DNA of 36,984 nucleotides from Dimargaris cristalligena (Eukaryota; Kickxellomycota; Dimargaritomycetes; Dimargaritales; Dimargaritaceae): positions 32,696 through 69,679 of the forward strand of contig JANBQC010000069.1 in the NCBI GenBank assembly GCA_027576995.1, in the 5' to 3' direction. The notes beneath the pieces are model-generated. The model saw only the letters and a list, made by a program, of their open reading frames with translations. It had not been told where the DNA came from and did not search any database. The position numbers were made by a program, and so were the translations under genes. The stretch's first letter is position 1, and each line of letters begins with the position of its first letter. Below are positions 1-9,376 of the stretch, piece by piece.

Positions 1-233
1 TTATTAGAGGGGGAAAACCATGGGAGGACTAAGGGCTATAAAAGATACGAAAAGATGGGTAAATAAATACACAACTGATGCAACGGGGAGGCGTGATATT
101 GGCGGAGTTTCCAGGTCTCTCTCTCCCTCTCCATGAAACCTCGTATTTCAAAAAGAAAAACAAACAGAAAAAGAGGGGGGGGAAAGAAAGGAAAGGAATG
201 TAATAAAAGTTGAAATGCACAAATGACCGATAT

Positions 234-2440
234 CTATTTTTTGGAGGCCCGTCGGCCCGACTGGATAAGGATACCTTCGACCACACCACCCCGTTTCCGA
301 ATCTTTTCCTCCCGCTGTTGTTTCTGGGCATCCAGCCGATCGCGGCGAGCATTGAGGGCCTTGGCCCGCTGGGCTTCGCGGACATTGAGTTTGGCGCGCA
401 CCACCCGTTTGCCGGTCTTGTTGCGACCGCGGGCCCGGTTTTTGAGGGGATTGACGTAGGTCGGGACGTTGGCTTCGGCGGCACTGTCCTTGGAGCTGTC
501 CGTGGGCTTGTACTGTCCGAGGAAATTGGGGTCCAGGGCAATCATATCGGGTTGGATCTTGTCGAGTAACTGACGAACCACGAGCTCACGACGCTGTTTG
601 TTGGTCGATAGGGGATTGGCGGTGCTACTGTCCAGGTTGGCTTCACCGGACCCTGGAATCACCAGACTCGAAAAGCCCCCGTGGTGGCCCACGCCCAACA
701 CATCTTCGTACGGACAGAAGCGGAGGCTTTCAACAGCGGACCGCGGGCTGTGGTGTTCCATGTAGGGTTCCGTTTGCTCGGATTTGAACACATCCTTCCA
801 GACCTAGAGAAATTAATAATAATAATAATAAGTCGGCAAATCAACCCAAGGGGGGAGAGGGTAGTGGAGCATAATGGTTGGTATAAATCAAATAATTGGT
901 GGAATAGGTTAGTTTAACGATTGGGTGGGTGAAGCAATGGAAAGTGGATGGCAGAATTTGATCCATATGGGAGAAGTTCATCCAAGCTGTATAACAAAAA
1001 ATCCATTAGATTCGGCCAATATTACTAGTTAAAAATACATTTCCCATAGACGTATAATGTAACCCCTTATATAGCTGGGCCGAATTTCACCCATATTGAC
1101 AGTGCCAAGTAGCACAAACGGGGTGAATCCCACTTCGAAGACACTTCCTACACTATTCCAAAAACAATATCAGGCAAAAAATTACTTACCGAAACGACCT
1201 CGCCGGCGCCGAGGGCCACCAATTGCCGTTGACTGATGGTCAGGCAGTGGGGAGTCTCCTTGCTGCGCAACTGGCCCAGACAGCCATAGGTACGAATATC
1301 GAAGAAGCGGACCATGTGGTCGGCCCCGGCGGTGGCCATGTAGTGACCGGTAGGGTCGACGGCCACGGCATGTACGGAGGAGTTGTGACAACGCATCTTA
1401 ACGAGCGGATTGGGTTGGTTGGGGGACCACATGGTAACCATACCGTCGGAGTGGCCGATGTTAATGATGGCATTCCACGGGTTCAGGGCCATGGTGCGGA
1501 TCGGGCCTAACCGGGGGTTGTGCTTAGCGGCGACGACGCCGGTGGAGATATCCTGGTAGACGAGGTGGCCTGATTCACAGCCGGACGCGAGCAAGAAATG
1601 GTGGGGTAGGTAGGAGAGGACGTTAGGGTCCCGGTGTTGCTTCAGACAATGAACTTCGGCACCGGTGGCGTCGTAGATGTAGGCGTACTGCTTCTGGGCC
1701 ACGGCGAACAAACTCTCGTCGTCCTGGAGCCAGGTCACGGCCCGGATGGTTTCCTGGAGCTGGACCTCGCAGGTGAGGTCCCCGCGCTGCCAGTCAAAAG
1801 TGGCGACGTGCCCCTTCCGCCCGCCGAGCAGCAGCTGGCGACCGCTGCGCGAATAATCGACGAAGTAGGGCCCCAGTTTATCCAGATCCAGGTTGTACAT
1901 TTTGGCGGCGGTATTGGCATCAACCATGGATTTCAGGGCCTTCTGGGTCACCTTTGAGGTGCGTTCAATCCCTTCGGGTTCCAAAAATCCGGCATCGCCG
2001 ACTTGGAGCACTTCAGCCACAGCGGCGGCGGCGGAAGCTTCGGTGTGGTGGTGCACTAGCTGCAGTTTCTGGCCGGTGAGCCAGTCCATCTTCAGGGTGT
2101 CGGTGGGTTTGATCTTGGAGAGCCGGGGCAGTTTGGTGTCGAGCGGACGGGCGTATTTCTGGGCGCTGTCGGCTAACTCGACGTCCACGGCGGCCACGTC
2201 GCCGGCCGAGGATTTCAGACGAGCAGCGACGGCCTGTTTTTCGTACAGGGCAGTGTAGTGGCGGCGTTCCCGAGTGTCGGGGGCCAGGGGTAATGGAGCG
2301 GGTTCGGCATGGGGCTTGGGCTTAGGCTGGTTTTGGGGGTCGAGAAATTTTAGGTTGGCGAGGCTTCTCTTGATTCGCTGTTGGTCGGAACTGGGCAGTT
2401 CCGAGAGGGCCTTGTTAATGAAGCGCTGTTTTTCCTCCAT
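234..2440 (-). CDS. UTP7: U3 snoRNP protein Utp7 (WDR46/BING4), two exons
   Basis: WD40 protein of the small-subunit processome, acting in the nucleolus in 18S rRNA maturation. Model: exon 1 2440-1190, intron 1189-804 (386 nt, donor TCG|GTAAGT, acceptor CTCTAG|GTCTGG, phase 0), exon 2 803-234 ending TAG; 606 aa, close to human WDR46. Exon 1 holds the WD40 core, including a GHSDGMVTMWSPNQPNPLVK stretch typical of the family and an ATAGADHMVRFFDIR repeat. The splice joins EVVS to VWKDVF and continues into PYMEHH, LRFCPYEDVLGVGH and GFSSLVIPGSGEAN, the BING4 C-terminal domain. The C-terminus is Lys/Arg-rich, as expected for a nucleolar protein. The ATG at 2440 has a good context (caccATGg). The frame starting at 791 begins with GTG and is only part of exon 2. 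The intron carries an inverted-repeat element at 962-1099. The gene is divergent from TMA20. Confidence 0.95.
813..831. repeat. (TAA)n microsatellite
   Basis: A TAA trinucleotide run a few bases inside the UTP7 intron, next to its 3' splice site. Read on the coding strand it gives a T-rich TTA tract upstream of the acceptor and may serve as part of the pyrimidine-rich tract. Confidence 0.8.
962..1099. mobile_element. MITE-like inverted-repeat element, copy A (in UTP7 intron)
   Basis: A 138-bp segment whose ends are inverted repeats: the left end TCCATATGGGAGAAGTTC (962-979) matches the reverse complement of 1082-1099 at 15 of 18 positions. A second copy in the same orientation lies at 34404-34553, and its left end matches this one at 17 of 18. 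Internal similarity includes tgtataacaaaa followed by atccatt, and gccgaa just before the right end. There is no coding capacity. The size and terminal repeats fit a miniature inverted-repeat transposable element. I could not define a target-site duplication. The element lies wholly inside the UTP7 intron, so it need not harm the gene. Confidence 0.6.
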
Positions 2441-2930
2441 GGTGCAGTAGATATGTGTGGCAGTGGCTCTCGTTGGTGGTGGTCACTGGACGATAAGTTT
2501 GTCGGGGGCCTGGGTATAGGGCCGGGGAAAGCTGCTATCGAGCGTATAGGGGAAGGAGAAGCGGCGTGAAACAGACAGACACAGGTGACGACGAAGAAAA
2601 GGAAATAATAGTCTAATTAAGCCGTACCATTAGTCCAATGGGTCTCTAAACAAGGTTACGAATAGACTGCAGGGTTTTTGGCAACCTGGAATCGCTTGCA
2701 TTGCCCGTATGTCTATTTGTCTCTAATAGTTTTTTTTCGGGGGTAATATACACTCTCTTTTATGCTATACTATACTTGGACACCTCTAGTGGGCGGGAAA
2801 CGCATATATTTCTTTTTTTTTTTCTCCTCCCAAAAACACAGAGCCAATTGACTACTGCTGTAGTATAGCACCATTTCTGCTATATGGGTTTTGGGGGTTT
2901 TCAGTGCCCCCAATAGCCCCGGCTTACAGG

Positions 2931-2938
2931 TCACGTGA
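2931..2938. promoter_or_regulatory. E-box palindrome TCACGTGA
   Basis: A perfect 8-bp palindrome with a CACGTG core, the binding site of bHLH factors of the Cbf1/Pho4/SREBP type. It lies about 490 bp upstream of UTP7 and 450 bp upstream of TMA20. One match of this length can occur by chance. Confidence 0.35.
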
Positions 2939-3140
2939 TATGCTACCAGCCTGCTTCTCCCAAACTATACGATTCATTCTGCTGGTGATAAGGGTTCCTT
3001 TAAACCTATATTACCTATATCCTATTACCAATTATAATAAAGTTAACCCTATATCTATAGTAAAGTCTAACTGAGACCTACTAGCTATGTTCTGGCTTCA
3101 GTTAGTAGCCAAATGCAACGCTGTAAAGCAGAGATGGTTC

Positions 3141-3160
3141 GTAGTAGTAATAATAATAAA
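3141..3160. repeat. (TAG)n(TAA)n microsatellite
   Basis: Compound trinucleotide run GTAGTAGTAATAATAATAAA about 230 bp upstream of the TMA20 start codon. It is one of several TAG/TAA repeats in the non-coding parts of this window. Confidence 0.75.
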
Positions 3161-3388
3161 CACCCAATGTCGAGAGACTGGGAGATAGAGGTGAGAATAC
3201 TCTAGGCAATTTAGAATGCCCCTCTCCCTAGTCGTCCATACCACACCCATTCCCAGTGGACTCGGCCTGTCCCCTATTAGCTGACTTTGAAGTAGTGAAT
3301 GTCTCTCTTACTCTGACCTCATTCCCTTTCATTTCGGCAACTCCATTTAGTTGTTGTTACATATACTCAAAGATATATATACTAAACC

Positions 3389-4093
3389 ATGTTCAAAAAG
3401 TAAGCATGTCTACCACCCTGGGCTATGCTCATCTTCCGGATCTTCTTTAAGTAGCTCTTGAAGTGGCAACGGTCACCTCCCTCTTATACACCCCATTAAT
3501 ATCCAGCTACCCATCGGCTTATAAATCCCACCATTGCTTCACCTCCCCGTTCCCGCAGGGTCCATCCCAAAGAGGACATTGCCTCGCAGAGTCAGGTCAA
3601 GTCGTCGGTACAGCGGAACATCCGCACCAAGCTCCTGGACCAAATGCCGGAGCTCGAGAAGCACCTGGACGAGCTCATGCCCAAGAAAGCGGCCCTAACG
3701 GTGGTGAAGTTACGCGAGCACATTAGCCTGGTGGTGGTGAATGGCGAGGTGCTGTTCTTCAACCATTTCGACGAGGCGTACTACCCGACGCTGAAACTGC
3801 TCCACAAGTACCCGGCCCTCTTACCTAAGCTGCAGGTGGACCGCGGGGCCATCCGCTTTGTCCTGTCGGGGGCCAATATTATGTGCCCCGGCCTGACGTC
3901 GCCCGGGGCCCGTATGGATGTGTCGCTACCCGAAGGTAGGGTCGTGGCGATTATGGCCGAGGGCAAAGAACATGCCCTGGCGGTGGGCATCACCAAAATG
4001 TCCACGGACGATATCCGCCAGGTCAACAAGGGCCACGGGGTCGATACGATTCATTATTTGGGCGATCAGCTATGGAAGAGTCTATTCGAATAG
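3389..4093 (+). CDS. TMA20: Translation factor Tma20 (MCTS1/MCT-1 family), two exons
   Basis: PUA-domain protein that pairs with Tma22/DENR on the 40S subunit to recycle post-termination complexes and support re-initiation. Model: exon 1 3389-3399 (11 nt, ATG TTC AAA AA), intron 3400-3558 (159 nt, donor GTAAGC, acceptor CCCGCAG), exon 2 3559-4093 ending TAG; 181 aa, the same length as human MCTS1. The join gives MFKK-VHPKED. Exon 2 reads through LMPKK, VVNGEVLFF, YPTLKLLHKYP, QVDRGAI, FVLSGANIMCPGLTSPGA and VNKGHGVDTIHYLGD, all hallmarks of the family. The PUA domain spans about residues 98-175. The ATG at 3644 would delete the N-terminal part of the domain and is not the start. A possible AATAAA lies 15 nt after the stop. 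Confidence 0.96.
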
Positions 4094-4983
4094 ATCGACG
4101 AAGGATATAATAAATAGCCCTGGCACTTGCCAATACCCGGAAATTAACTGAGTTGGCTCATGAGACATGTCAATGTAATGTATGGCCTTGGAGGGCGTGG
4201 ATTTCCCGGCCTGTATTGGTTAGTTAGTTATATAAGATGTCCTTACTCATCTTCTTTTCCATTTGGGGTCTGACCACTTCCCTTAAAAACGGAGCCTAGT
4301 TATATTATAGAGGCCTAGTTAATCCCACACCACAGTCACAACATACCAACGAGGCCCGTTTGCCAATGGAAATGGCGAGACTAGAGAGAAAAGGCTGGTT
4401 TGGTAGAGATGATACGGAGCCCCTCAAGTCACACCCCCCTCCCTATTTCTACGTCCCTGGGCCAGTTGGAAGAAGAGGGCTTTAGAATGAAACGGCGGGT
4501 CTGGGCCACACCAGGTGACCATGGCCAAGTGACCGCCCCGCTCCAAGTATAGAGAAAACGAGTAGTGCTTTTGGCTGACTAAATTCTCCTTATTCTGTCT
4601 AGTCGTGCCTTCCCACCCTCTGAAGAAACTCTCTCTCTGCTTTAAGTCTCCCCCGCCCACTGACTGCTGCATTCGTGAGCCGTGCGGACTTTCACTGCTG
4701 CTGCTGCTTCTCCTCAATTCCCTTACCTTTTCCTTCTTCTCCTTTACTCCTGCTCTTCTCCTTTTTCATCTCATCTACTCCATCCGACTCTCTACTACCT
4801 CCTTTATCTTTCGTCCTCGGATACGGCTTATCCAGTGCTCTTCACCAAGCCGGGTCCAGCAAACTGATGACCTTCCGCTGACTCCTCTTTGCTACGGCTC
4901 CCGGTCCCCCCTTCTTTTTAGCTATTATTATTTCCAAACACCCTTTTCCCTCTATCGCCCCCATATATATATAGTCCCTCACC
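4094..4983. other. Intergenic: TMA20 3' region and ATG18 promoter/leader
   Basis: 890 bp without a supported gene. From about 4590 to 4920 the plus strand is strongly pyrimidine-rich (long runs of TCTCC and CTTCT), a common look for a fungal promoter and transcript leader. A short (TA)n run, ATATATATATAG, sits just before the ATG18 start. The open frames here consist of low-complexity Leu/Ser/Phe and are by-products of the pyrimidine tract. Confidence 0.5.
4109..4114 (+). terminator. Possible polyadenylation signal of TMA20
   Basis: Exact AATAAA hexamer 15 nt downstream of the TMA20 stop codon. Very close to the stop, so it is only a candidate. Confidence 0.35.
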
Positions 4984-6384
4984 ATGAACTTGGGTACCAA
5001 ATCCACCAATGAAATTCTCTTCATGAATTTCAACCAGGACTACAGCTGCATCTCCGTTGGCACCCGTAATGGCTACAAAATATACAACTGCGACCCCTTC
5101 GGCAAGTGCTATTCGCGCGAGGACCACGGTGTCGGCCTGGTCGAGATGCTGTATTGCACCTCGCTCATTGCCGTGGTGGGCTCGGGAGACCACCCTTCAT
5201 CCTCGCCCCGCCGTCTACAGCTCATCAACACCAAGCGCCAGTCCACCATCTGCGAGCTCACCTTCCCCACCACCATTCTGGCCGTTAAAATGAACCGCAA
5301 CCGGCTTATCGTCGTGATTGAGGAGCAGATTTATCTCCATGATATCCAAAACATGAAGCTCCTGCATACTATCGAGACCAGCCCGAACCCCGCCGCCGTA
5401 TGCGCCATGTCCCCTGGTCCCGGTGGCTGCTATATTGCCTACCCGTCCCCCACCGGGTCCGCCGTGGGTACCTACACTACCACCGCCGGCAACAGCTCGC
5501 CCGACGCCAGTGCAGGCGCCGCCGGCTACCACAGCCAGACCTCCGGGGACGTGATGATCTTCGACGCCCTCAGTTGCCAGGTCGTCAATGTCATTCAGGC
5601 CCACAAGCGGCCCGTCTCCTGCATGGCCATCAGCCCCGACAGCACCATGATTGCCACCGCGAGCGACAAGGGAACCGTCATTAGGGTCTTCTCCTTACCG
5701 GACGGCAAGAAACTGCATCAGTTCCGACGTGGCTCCTACCCCGCCCGCATATTTTCCATTTCCTTCAATGCCACCAGTACCTTACTGTGCGTGTCCAGCG
5801 ATACGGAAACCGTGCACATTTTCCGACTGGACAACGGTTCGGGGAGTGAGCCGCCTCTGTCCCCCCGTTCCCTCGGCCGACCCCACAGCATTGGCCGCAG
5901 CCATTCGTACCGCGGGCCCGCCAGCCCACCCAATTTCCTGGGTGCCGAGGGGGGCGAGTATACCCCAGGGGAGGGGGATGAATCCCTCCGAGGAAACGGT
6001 GGCGGAAGCGGTAGTACCGCCGCGTCTTCCGCCACAAGCTCAACCCTTCCCGCCCGCTTTAGTGCGGCCACTGGGGTCTTCCGCCGCTCCTCCCTCCAAG
6101 CATTCATGAGCAGCCGGCTGGTGGGTAGCGTAGGCTCCTATCTGCCCGAGGCCCTCACCGAGATCTGGGAACCGTCGCGGGATTTTGCGTTCCTTAAGCT
6201 ACCAGCGACCGGGATCCAAAGCCTAGTGGCCCTTAGCGCTTCGACTCCACAGGTCACGGTGATTACTGCCGAAGGTTACTTTTACCAATACTCCATTGAT
6301 TTGGAACAGGGTGGCGAGTGTGTTCTATTGAAGCAATACAGTCTACTCGACGTAGGCGATACCATGGGCACTTATATGACCTGA
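4984..6384 (+). CDS. ATG18: PROPPIN Atg18/WIPI, PI3P-binding autophagy protein
   Basis: Seven-bladed beta-propeller that binds PI3P and PI(3,5)P2 and works in autophagosome formation and vacuole/endosome membrane traffic. Single exon, 466 aa. The N-terminus (EILFMNFNQDYSCISVGTRNGY) is the classic first blade. The two-site lipid-binding signature FRRG is intact at residues 247-250 (HQFRRGSYPARIFSISFN), followed by SSDTETVHIFRLD. A Gly/Ser/Pro-rich insertion (about residues 285-365) follows, and the protein ends with a family-typical closing blade (EGYFYQYSIDLEQGGECVLLKQYSLL). PROPPINs have a membrane-binding 6CD loop, and I take part of the Ser-rich region with FRRSSLQAF as that loop. Atg18 fits better than Hsv2/Atg21 from length and N-terminus, but I cannot separate the paralogues firmly without a tree. 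Confidence 0.94.
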   Translation: MNLGTKSTNEILFMNFNQDYSCISVGTRNGYKIYNCDPFGKCYSREDHGVGLVEMLYCTSLIAVVGSGDHPSSSPRRLQLINTKRQSTICELTFPTTILAVKMNRNRLIVVIEEQIYLHDIQNMKLLHTIETSPNPAAVCAMSPGPGGCYIAYPSPTGSAVGTYTTTAGNSSPDASAGAAGYHSQTSGDVMIFDALSCQVVNVIQAHKRPVSCMAISPDSTMIATASDKGTVIRVFSLPDGKKLHQFRRGSYPARIFSISFNATSTLLCVSSDTETVHIFRLDNGSGSEPPLSPRSLGRPHSIGRSHSYRGPASPPNFLGAEGGEYTPGEGDESLRGNGGGSGSTAASSATSSTLPARFSAATGVFRRSSLQAFMSSRLVGSVGSYLPEALTEIWEPSRDFAFLKLPATGIQSLVALSASTPQVTVITAEGYFYQYSIDLEQGGECVLLKQYSLLDVGDTMGTYMT

Positions 6385-6492
6385 GTGCCGGGGCAATAAT
6401 CGGTGGGGTGGAGCGGGGATTAGTGAACAGTACTGTATGTGTGTGTATTTGATTAGACTATTTCATACCAATACCAATACCAGCATCGGCCA

Positions 6493-7219
6493 ATGGCCTT
6501 TCGACGGATACTGCTGATATGGCCTGCTCTTTCAAGCATCGCGGTATACGCTTGTTCGTACATGATTCCGTCAGCCACCCCCATTCTAAATGGTCTATTG
6601 GTACGTGTTCCACAAGACTAGAGTGTTTCCCTTTTTTTAATTATTGCTGTCGCTGTTGCCGTCTTTCGGCACTTTTATTTTAAAACAACGCCAATCACTG
6701 TTCTTTTCTCTACTAATTAATTATTCTTATAGCTGAGACTGAACCCCCCTCCTCCTTGTACTGTGGGGTTTGATTGATAAATGTCCTTGATACATATCAA
6801 TGGATCGCCGTTATTGTCACCTTTCAATCAGAGTGTTTAATTGGACCTAATTCCGAACCACCTCTTTTTATTTGACTACTACTACCACTACTACTACTAC
6901 TATTTTTACCATCATTACTGTTCAGCATTCTATTCCAGCCCCCTCCATCTAGGTTTATGCTTGGAGACGTCGGAATCACGATTACTATGCCGTCGCTTAC
7001 GACCCCGACCAATTCTTTGGAACCTCCTCTATACCCCTCCGCCCACCTGGATCAGTCAACCCCTCATTTCTTATGCGTGGTTTTTTTTATATATGTTCAG
7101 CTTATACTTGGTCGCATTGGTATGTTTATCTAGGTGATGTATATCATTACGTTATTCTACGGCCAAGCTCCGTTTTTTTTTTTAAAAAAAAACCCCCCCC
7201 TTACCTCCCCACTTTTTAA
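6493..7219 (+). CDS. Possible small spliced gene for a membrane protein, unrecognised
   Basis: Not recognised. Exon 1 6493-6600 (36 codons, ATG in context CAATGG) encodes MAFRRILLIWPALSSIAVYA and continues hydrophobic, like a signal anchor. It ends at a good donor, TTG|GTACGT, in phase 0. The best partner exon begins at 6953 after a pyrimidine-rich acceptor (CCCTCCATCTAG), also phase 0. It reads VYAWRRRNHDYYAVAYDPDQ and then FFGTSSIPLRPPG, which has a natural protein composition. The intron would be 352 nt, normal for this window. The frame stays open to TAA at 7217-7219, but the last part crosses T11-A9-C8 homopolymers, so the true 3' end is probably earlier, perhaps through another intron (a GTATGT lies at 7120). 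A second acceptor (6732, CTTATAG) would instead give a 50-aa protein. The gene lies 108 bp downstream of ATG18. Confidence 0.35.
6875..6902. repeat. (ACT)n microsatellite
   Basis: Nine ACT/ACC units on the plus strand (AGT on the minus strand), one interrupted. They fall within the proposed intron of the small gene at 6493. The Tyr-rich frame across them is an artefact. Confidence 0.8.
7173..7200. repeat. T11-A9-C8 homopolymer block
   Basis: Three consecutive homopolymers. The T-A part is a perfect self-complementary sequence and could extrude a hairpin. A similar T8-A10 block occurs at 14476-14493. Tracts like these are prone to slippage and assembly error. Confidence 0.7.
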
Positions 7220-8569
7220 TAATCGGAGGATAGGATTATAGGGGGATGTATTGCACTTATCTTGAACACGCAAATGCCATCCTCGTCCCCCTCCCCCTGT
7301 TGTTTCTTTCGTCATTTTCGCTTGTATTAATAATAAAACGATAATTGAAATTTGACGAACCATTACGAAGGCTGCTATTTAAACCGAGTGAGCGTGTTTC
7401 CCTTGTCTTTCGAGATTCGCAAGGTAGGAGGGATTTTATAAGGTCGCGGCCTCCAATTCGACGAGATCGGTGGGTATTGGCGCTTCTTCAAAGCTCGTTC
7501 CATCGCGGATTGGGCAACCTAATGAAAAGAAGCCGTCACATATGGGAAGGGAACGAGAGGCATGGCATCACAAGAGCGCAAAGGTGGAAGTGATATTATT
7601 GGTACGGCCAATAACCCCCCTCGCTCTTCTATACTATTATTATACGGCCTGTGCCCATGTGACACGCCAGCTAGTCTGACCCAAACTGACTTGGCTATGG
7701 CGTGCGCTTGGGAGAAGAGGATCGACTTAGTAGTTGGAGAAGAAGGCGGGAACCAAAGATAACAATTTCTATTTCGGCCCCGTTAGCGTGACGTTTCCCC
7801 TGGGGATTGAACGCCTTACAAGAAAAGTATTGCTGCCCCAAGTGAGATTAGTGTGTCTCCCCCGTGCGTAGTTTGGTCTTCCGCACCCTTAAAGATACGG
7901 CCCGTTTTCTACGTTGCCAATCGAACGGGACGAATAGTTCCGGACCGGCCGATTCTATTCGTTCGTCTTGCAGCCTCCCGACAACTGACCACGGGAACAG
8001 GGAATGCTGTCCAATGCCGCGCGCCACTCGTTCTAGGCGCTGTGAACCGCGCAGTCTCCCCAACTGTGTGATTAATGCGGTGATGATTCTTCTGTTATAT
8101 TATATATAGTACGGGGGGGGCATACGCAGAATCCTTTAATAATAATAGTAGTAGTAGTAGTAGTAGTAGTAGTAAAGAACCCGCTCTGTCGACGTTGCCT
8201 GGTCTCTTCTCCATCTCTAGCTCGCTTAGTTGGTAAGTCCTTTTACATTGCCCTGTTTCTGCCAGGCTCAAGTATCGTCTCCGTCTGCTATATCTATCCA
8301 CACCTCCTTAGCCACGAATCTGTTAAACCGGGCCTATATATCCCCCCAACAGGCGTGTGACCTACGCCCCCCAACTCTCTGCCTCACCTTCCTCCTCCGG
8401 TCTAATTTCTATAACGAGCCTCATTGCCTATTTGGTCCCCCTACTTGCTTTTCCTTACTTAGAAGCCTCGGTTCCCCCCTCACTCTCCCTCCGTGCCTAT
8501 TACGTTCCCATTCTTTCTTTGGCAGCGCTCCCTAAATCGACTTACACTTCTACCGCCGCTTTCCAAACC
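7220..8569. other. Intergenic: adenylate kinase promoter and leader
   Basis: About 1.35 kb in which I find no supported gene. The part from 7340 to 8090 is GC-balanced and carries several short frames on both strands, none with a recognisable product. A G8 tract (about 8112) and a TAG microsatellite (8138-8174) follow. A perfect GTAAGT at about 8233 with pyrimidine-rich AG sites downstream suggests a possible intron in the 5' leader of the kinase gene. No tRNA-like structure was seen. Confidence 0.4.
8138..8174. repeat. (AAT)n(AGT)n microsatellite
   Basis: Two AAT units followed by about nine AGT units, roughly 400 bp upstream of the kinase start codon. On the minus strand it yields a poly-Leu frame that is not a gene. 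Confidence 0.85.
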
Positions 8570-9376
8570 ATGTTGTGTCTAAAACCCAGCTCATTGGCCA
8601 CTGCCTTTCTCCGCCGGTCCCGGCCGTTGAATACCGCGGCCCCAAGTCTACCGTCGGCGATGCGCCGCTTTACCACCTCGGTTGACGGATCCATCCCCAC
8701 CCCCGCTAAATCCGACGACTCGTGCCTGCGTCTGCTGATCGTGGGTGCCCCAGGTGCCGGTAAGGGAACCCAATCCGCCCGCATCCGCAGCGAGTTCCCC
8801 GTGTACCCCATTTCCAGCGGTGACGTGCTGCGCCGGCACATTGCCAAGAACACCACCATCGGCCAACGGGCCGCGCCTATTGTGGCCCGCGGGGAAATGG
8901 TGCCCGATAACATCATGGTGGATCTCATCGACACCGAACTGGACCAGCTGGACCACGAGCATTGGCTGCTGGACGGGTTCCCGCGTTCCGCCACGCAGGC
9001 CCAGCTCCTGAGCAAGTCGCTCGAGGCCCGGCGTCAGCCCATCAACACCGTCATTAACCTGGTCGTCCCCGAAGACGTCATTTTACAGCGCATCGAAGAC
9101 CGTTGGGTGCACGTGCCCTCGGGCCGGGTGTATAATTTGAGTTACAATCCCCCCAAGACTCCCGGTCTGGACGATGAGACGGGCGAGCCCTTGACGAAAC
9201 GGGCCGACGACAATCCCGAAGTCTTCAAGGCCCGGCTACAAAAGTACCACGAGCTGACGAATCCGTTGCTCGAATACTACGATAAGCTCGGCATCTTGAT
9301 CTCCTTCAAGGGTAACACCTCCGACGAAATTTACCCCCAGATCCGGGACTACCTTACCCCCAAGTTCGCCCACTAG
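8570..9376 (+). CDS. Mitochondrial adenylate kinase (GTP:AMP phosphotransferase type)
   Basis: Transfers phosphate between a nucleoside triphosphate and AMP. The AK3-like features suggest GTP:AMP use in the mitochondrial matrix. Single exon. I start at the ATG at 8570 (context AAACC-ATG, 268 aa), not at the longer frame from 8357, whose first 71 codons read as a hydrophobic pyrimidine-rich leader. Residues 1-50 are basic, Ser/Thr-rich and free of acidic residues until DG, like a mitochondrial presequence. The P-loop GAPGAGKGT is at 59-67, followed by SSGDVLRR, the DGFPR AMP-binding motif (LLDGFPRSATQ) and the LID segment from about 177 (DRWVHVPSGRVYN, NPPKTPGLDDETGEPL). The LID lacks zinc cysteines, as usual in eukaryotes. 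It corresponds to yeast ADK2, but the symbol is left empty because paralogy is untested. A G11 tract follows the stop. Confidence 0.94.
   Translation: MLCLKPSSLATAFLRRSRPLNTAAPSLPSAMRRFTTSVDGSIPTPAKSDDSCLRLLIVGAPGAGKGTQSARIRSEFPVYPISSGDVLRRHIAKNTTIGQRAAPIVARGEMVPDNIMVDLIDTELDQLDHEHWLLDGFPRSATQAQLLSKSLEARRQPINTVINLVVPEDVILQRIEDRWVHVPSGRVYNLSYNPPKTPGLDDETGEPLTKRADDNPEVFKARLQKYHELTNPLLEYYDKLGILISFKGNTSDEIYPQIRDYLTPKFAH

Larger units (their letters stand above)
2441..3388. promoter_or_regulatory. Divergent promoter region between UTP7 and TMA20
   Basis: A 948-bp gap between two divergently transcribed genes for ribosome synthesis and translation. It contains T-rich tracts (around 2731 and 2811-2823), a palindromic E-box TCACGTGA at 2931-2938 and a TAG/TAA microsatellite at 3141-3160. 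No open frame in it looks like a gene. It must hold both promoters, but no TATA box or start site can be fixed from sequence alone. Confidence 0.5.

Noticed and set aside
6841..7137. 98-codon plus-strand frame with a Tyr-rich start
   Set aside because: Translation of the ACT microsatellite; the better protein-like reading of this DNA is in a different frame, after the acceptor at 6952.
8095..8301. Minus-strand frame with a run of leucines
   Set aside because: The poly-Leu is simply the TAG microsatellite read on the other strand.
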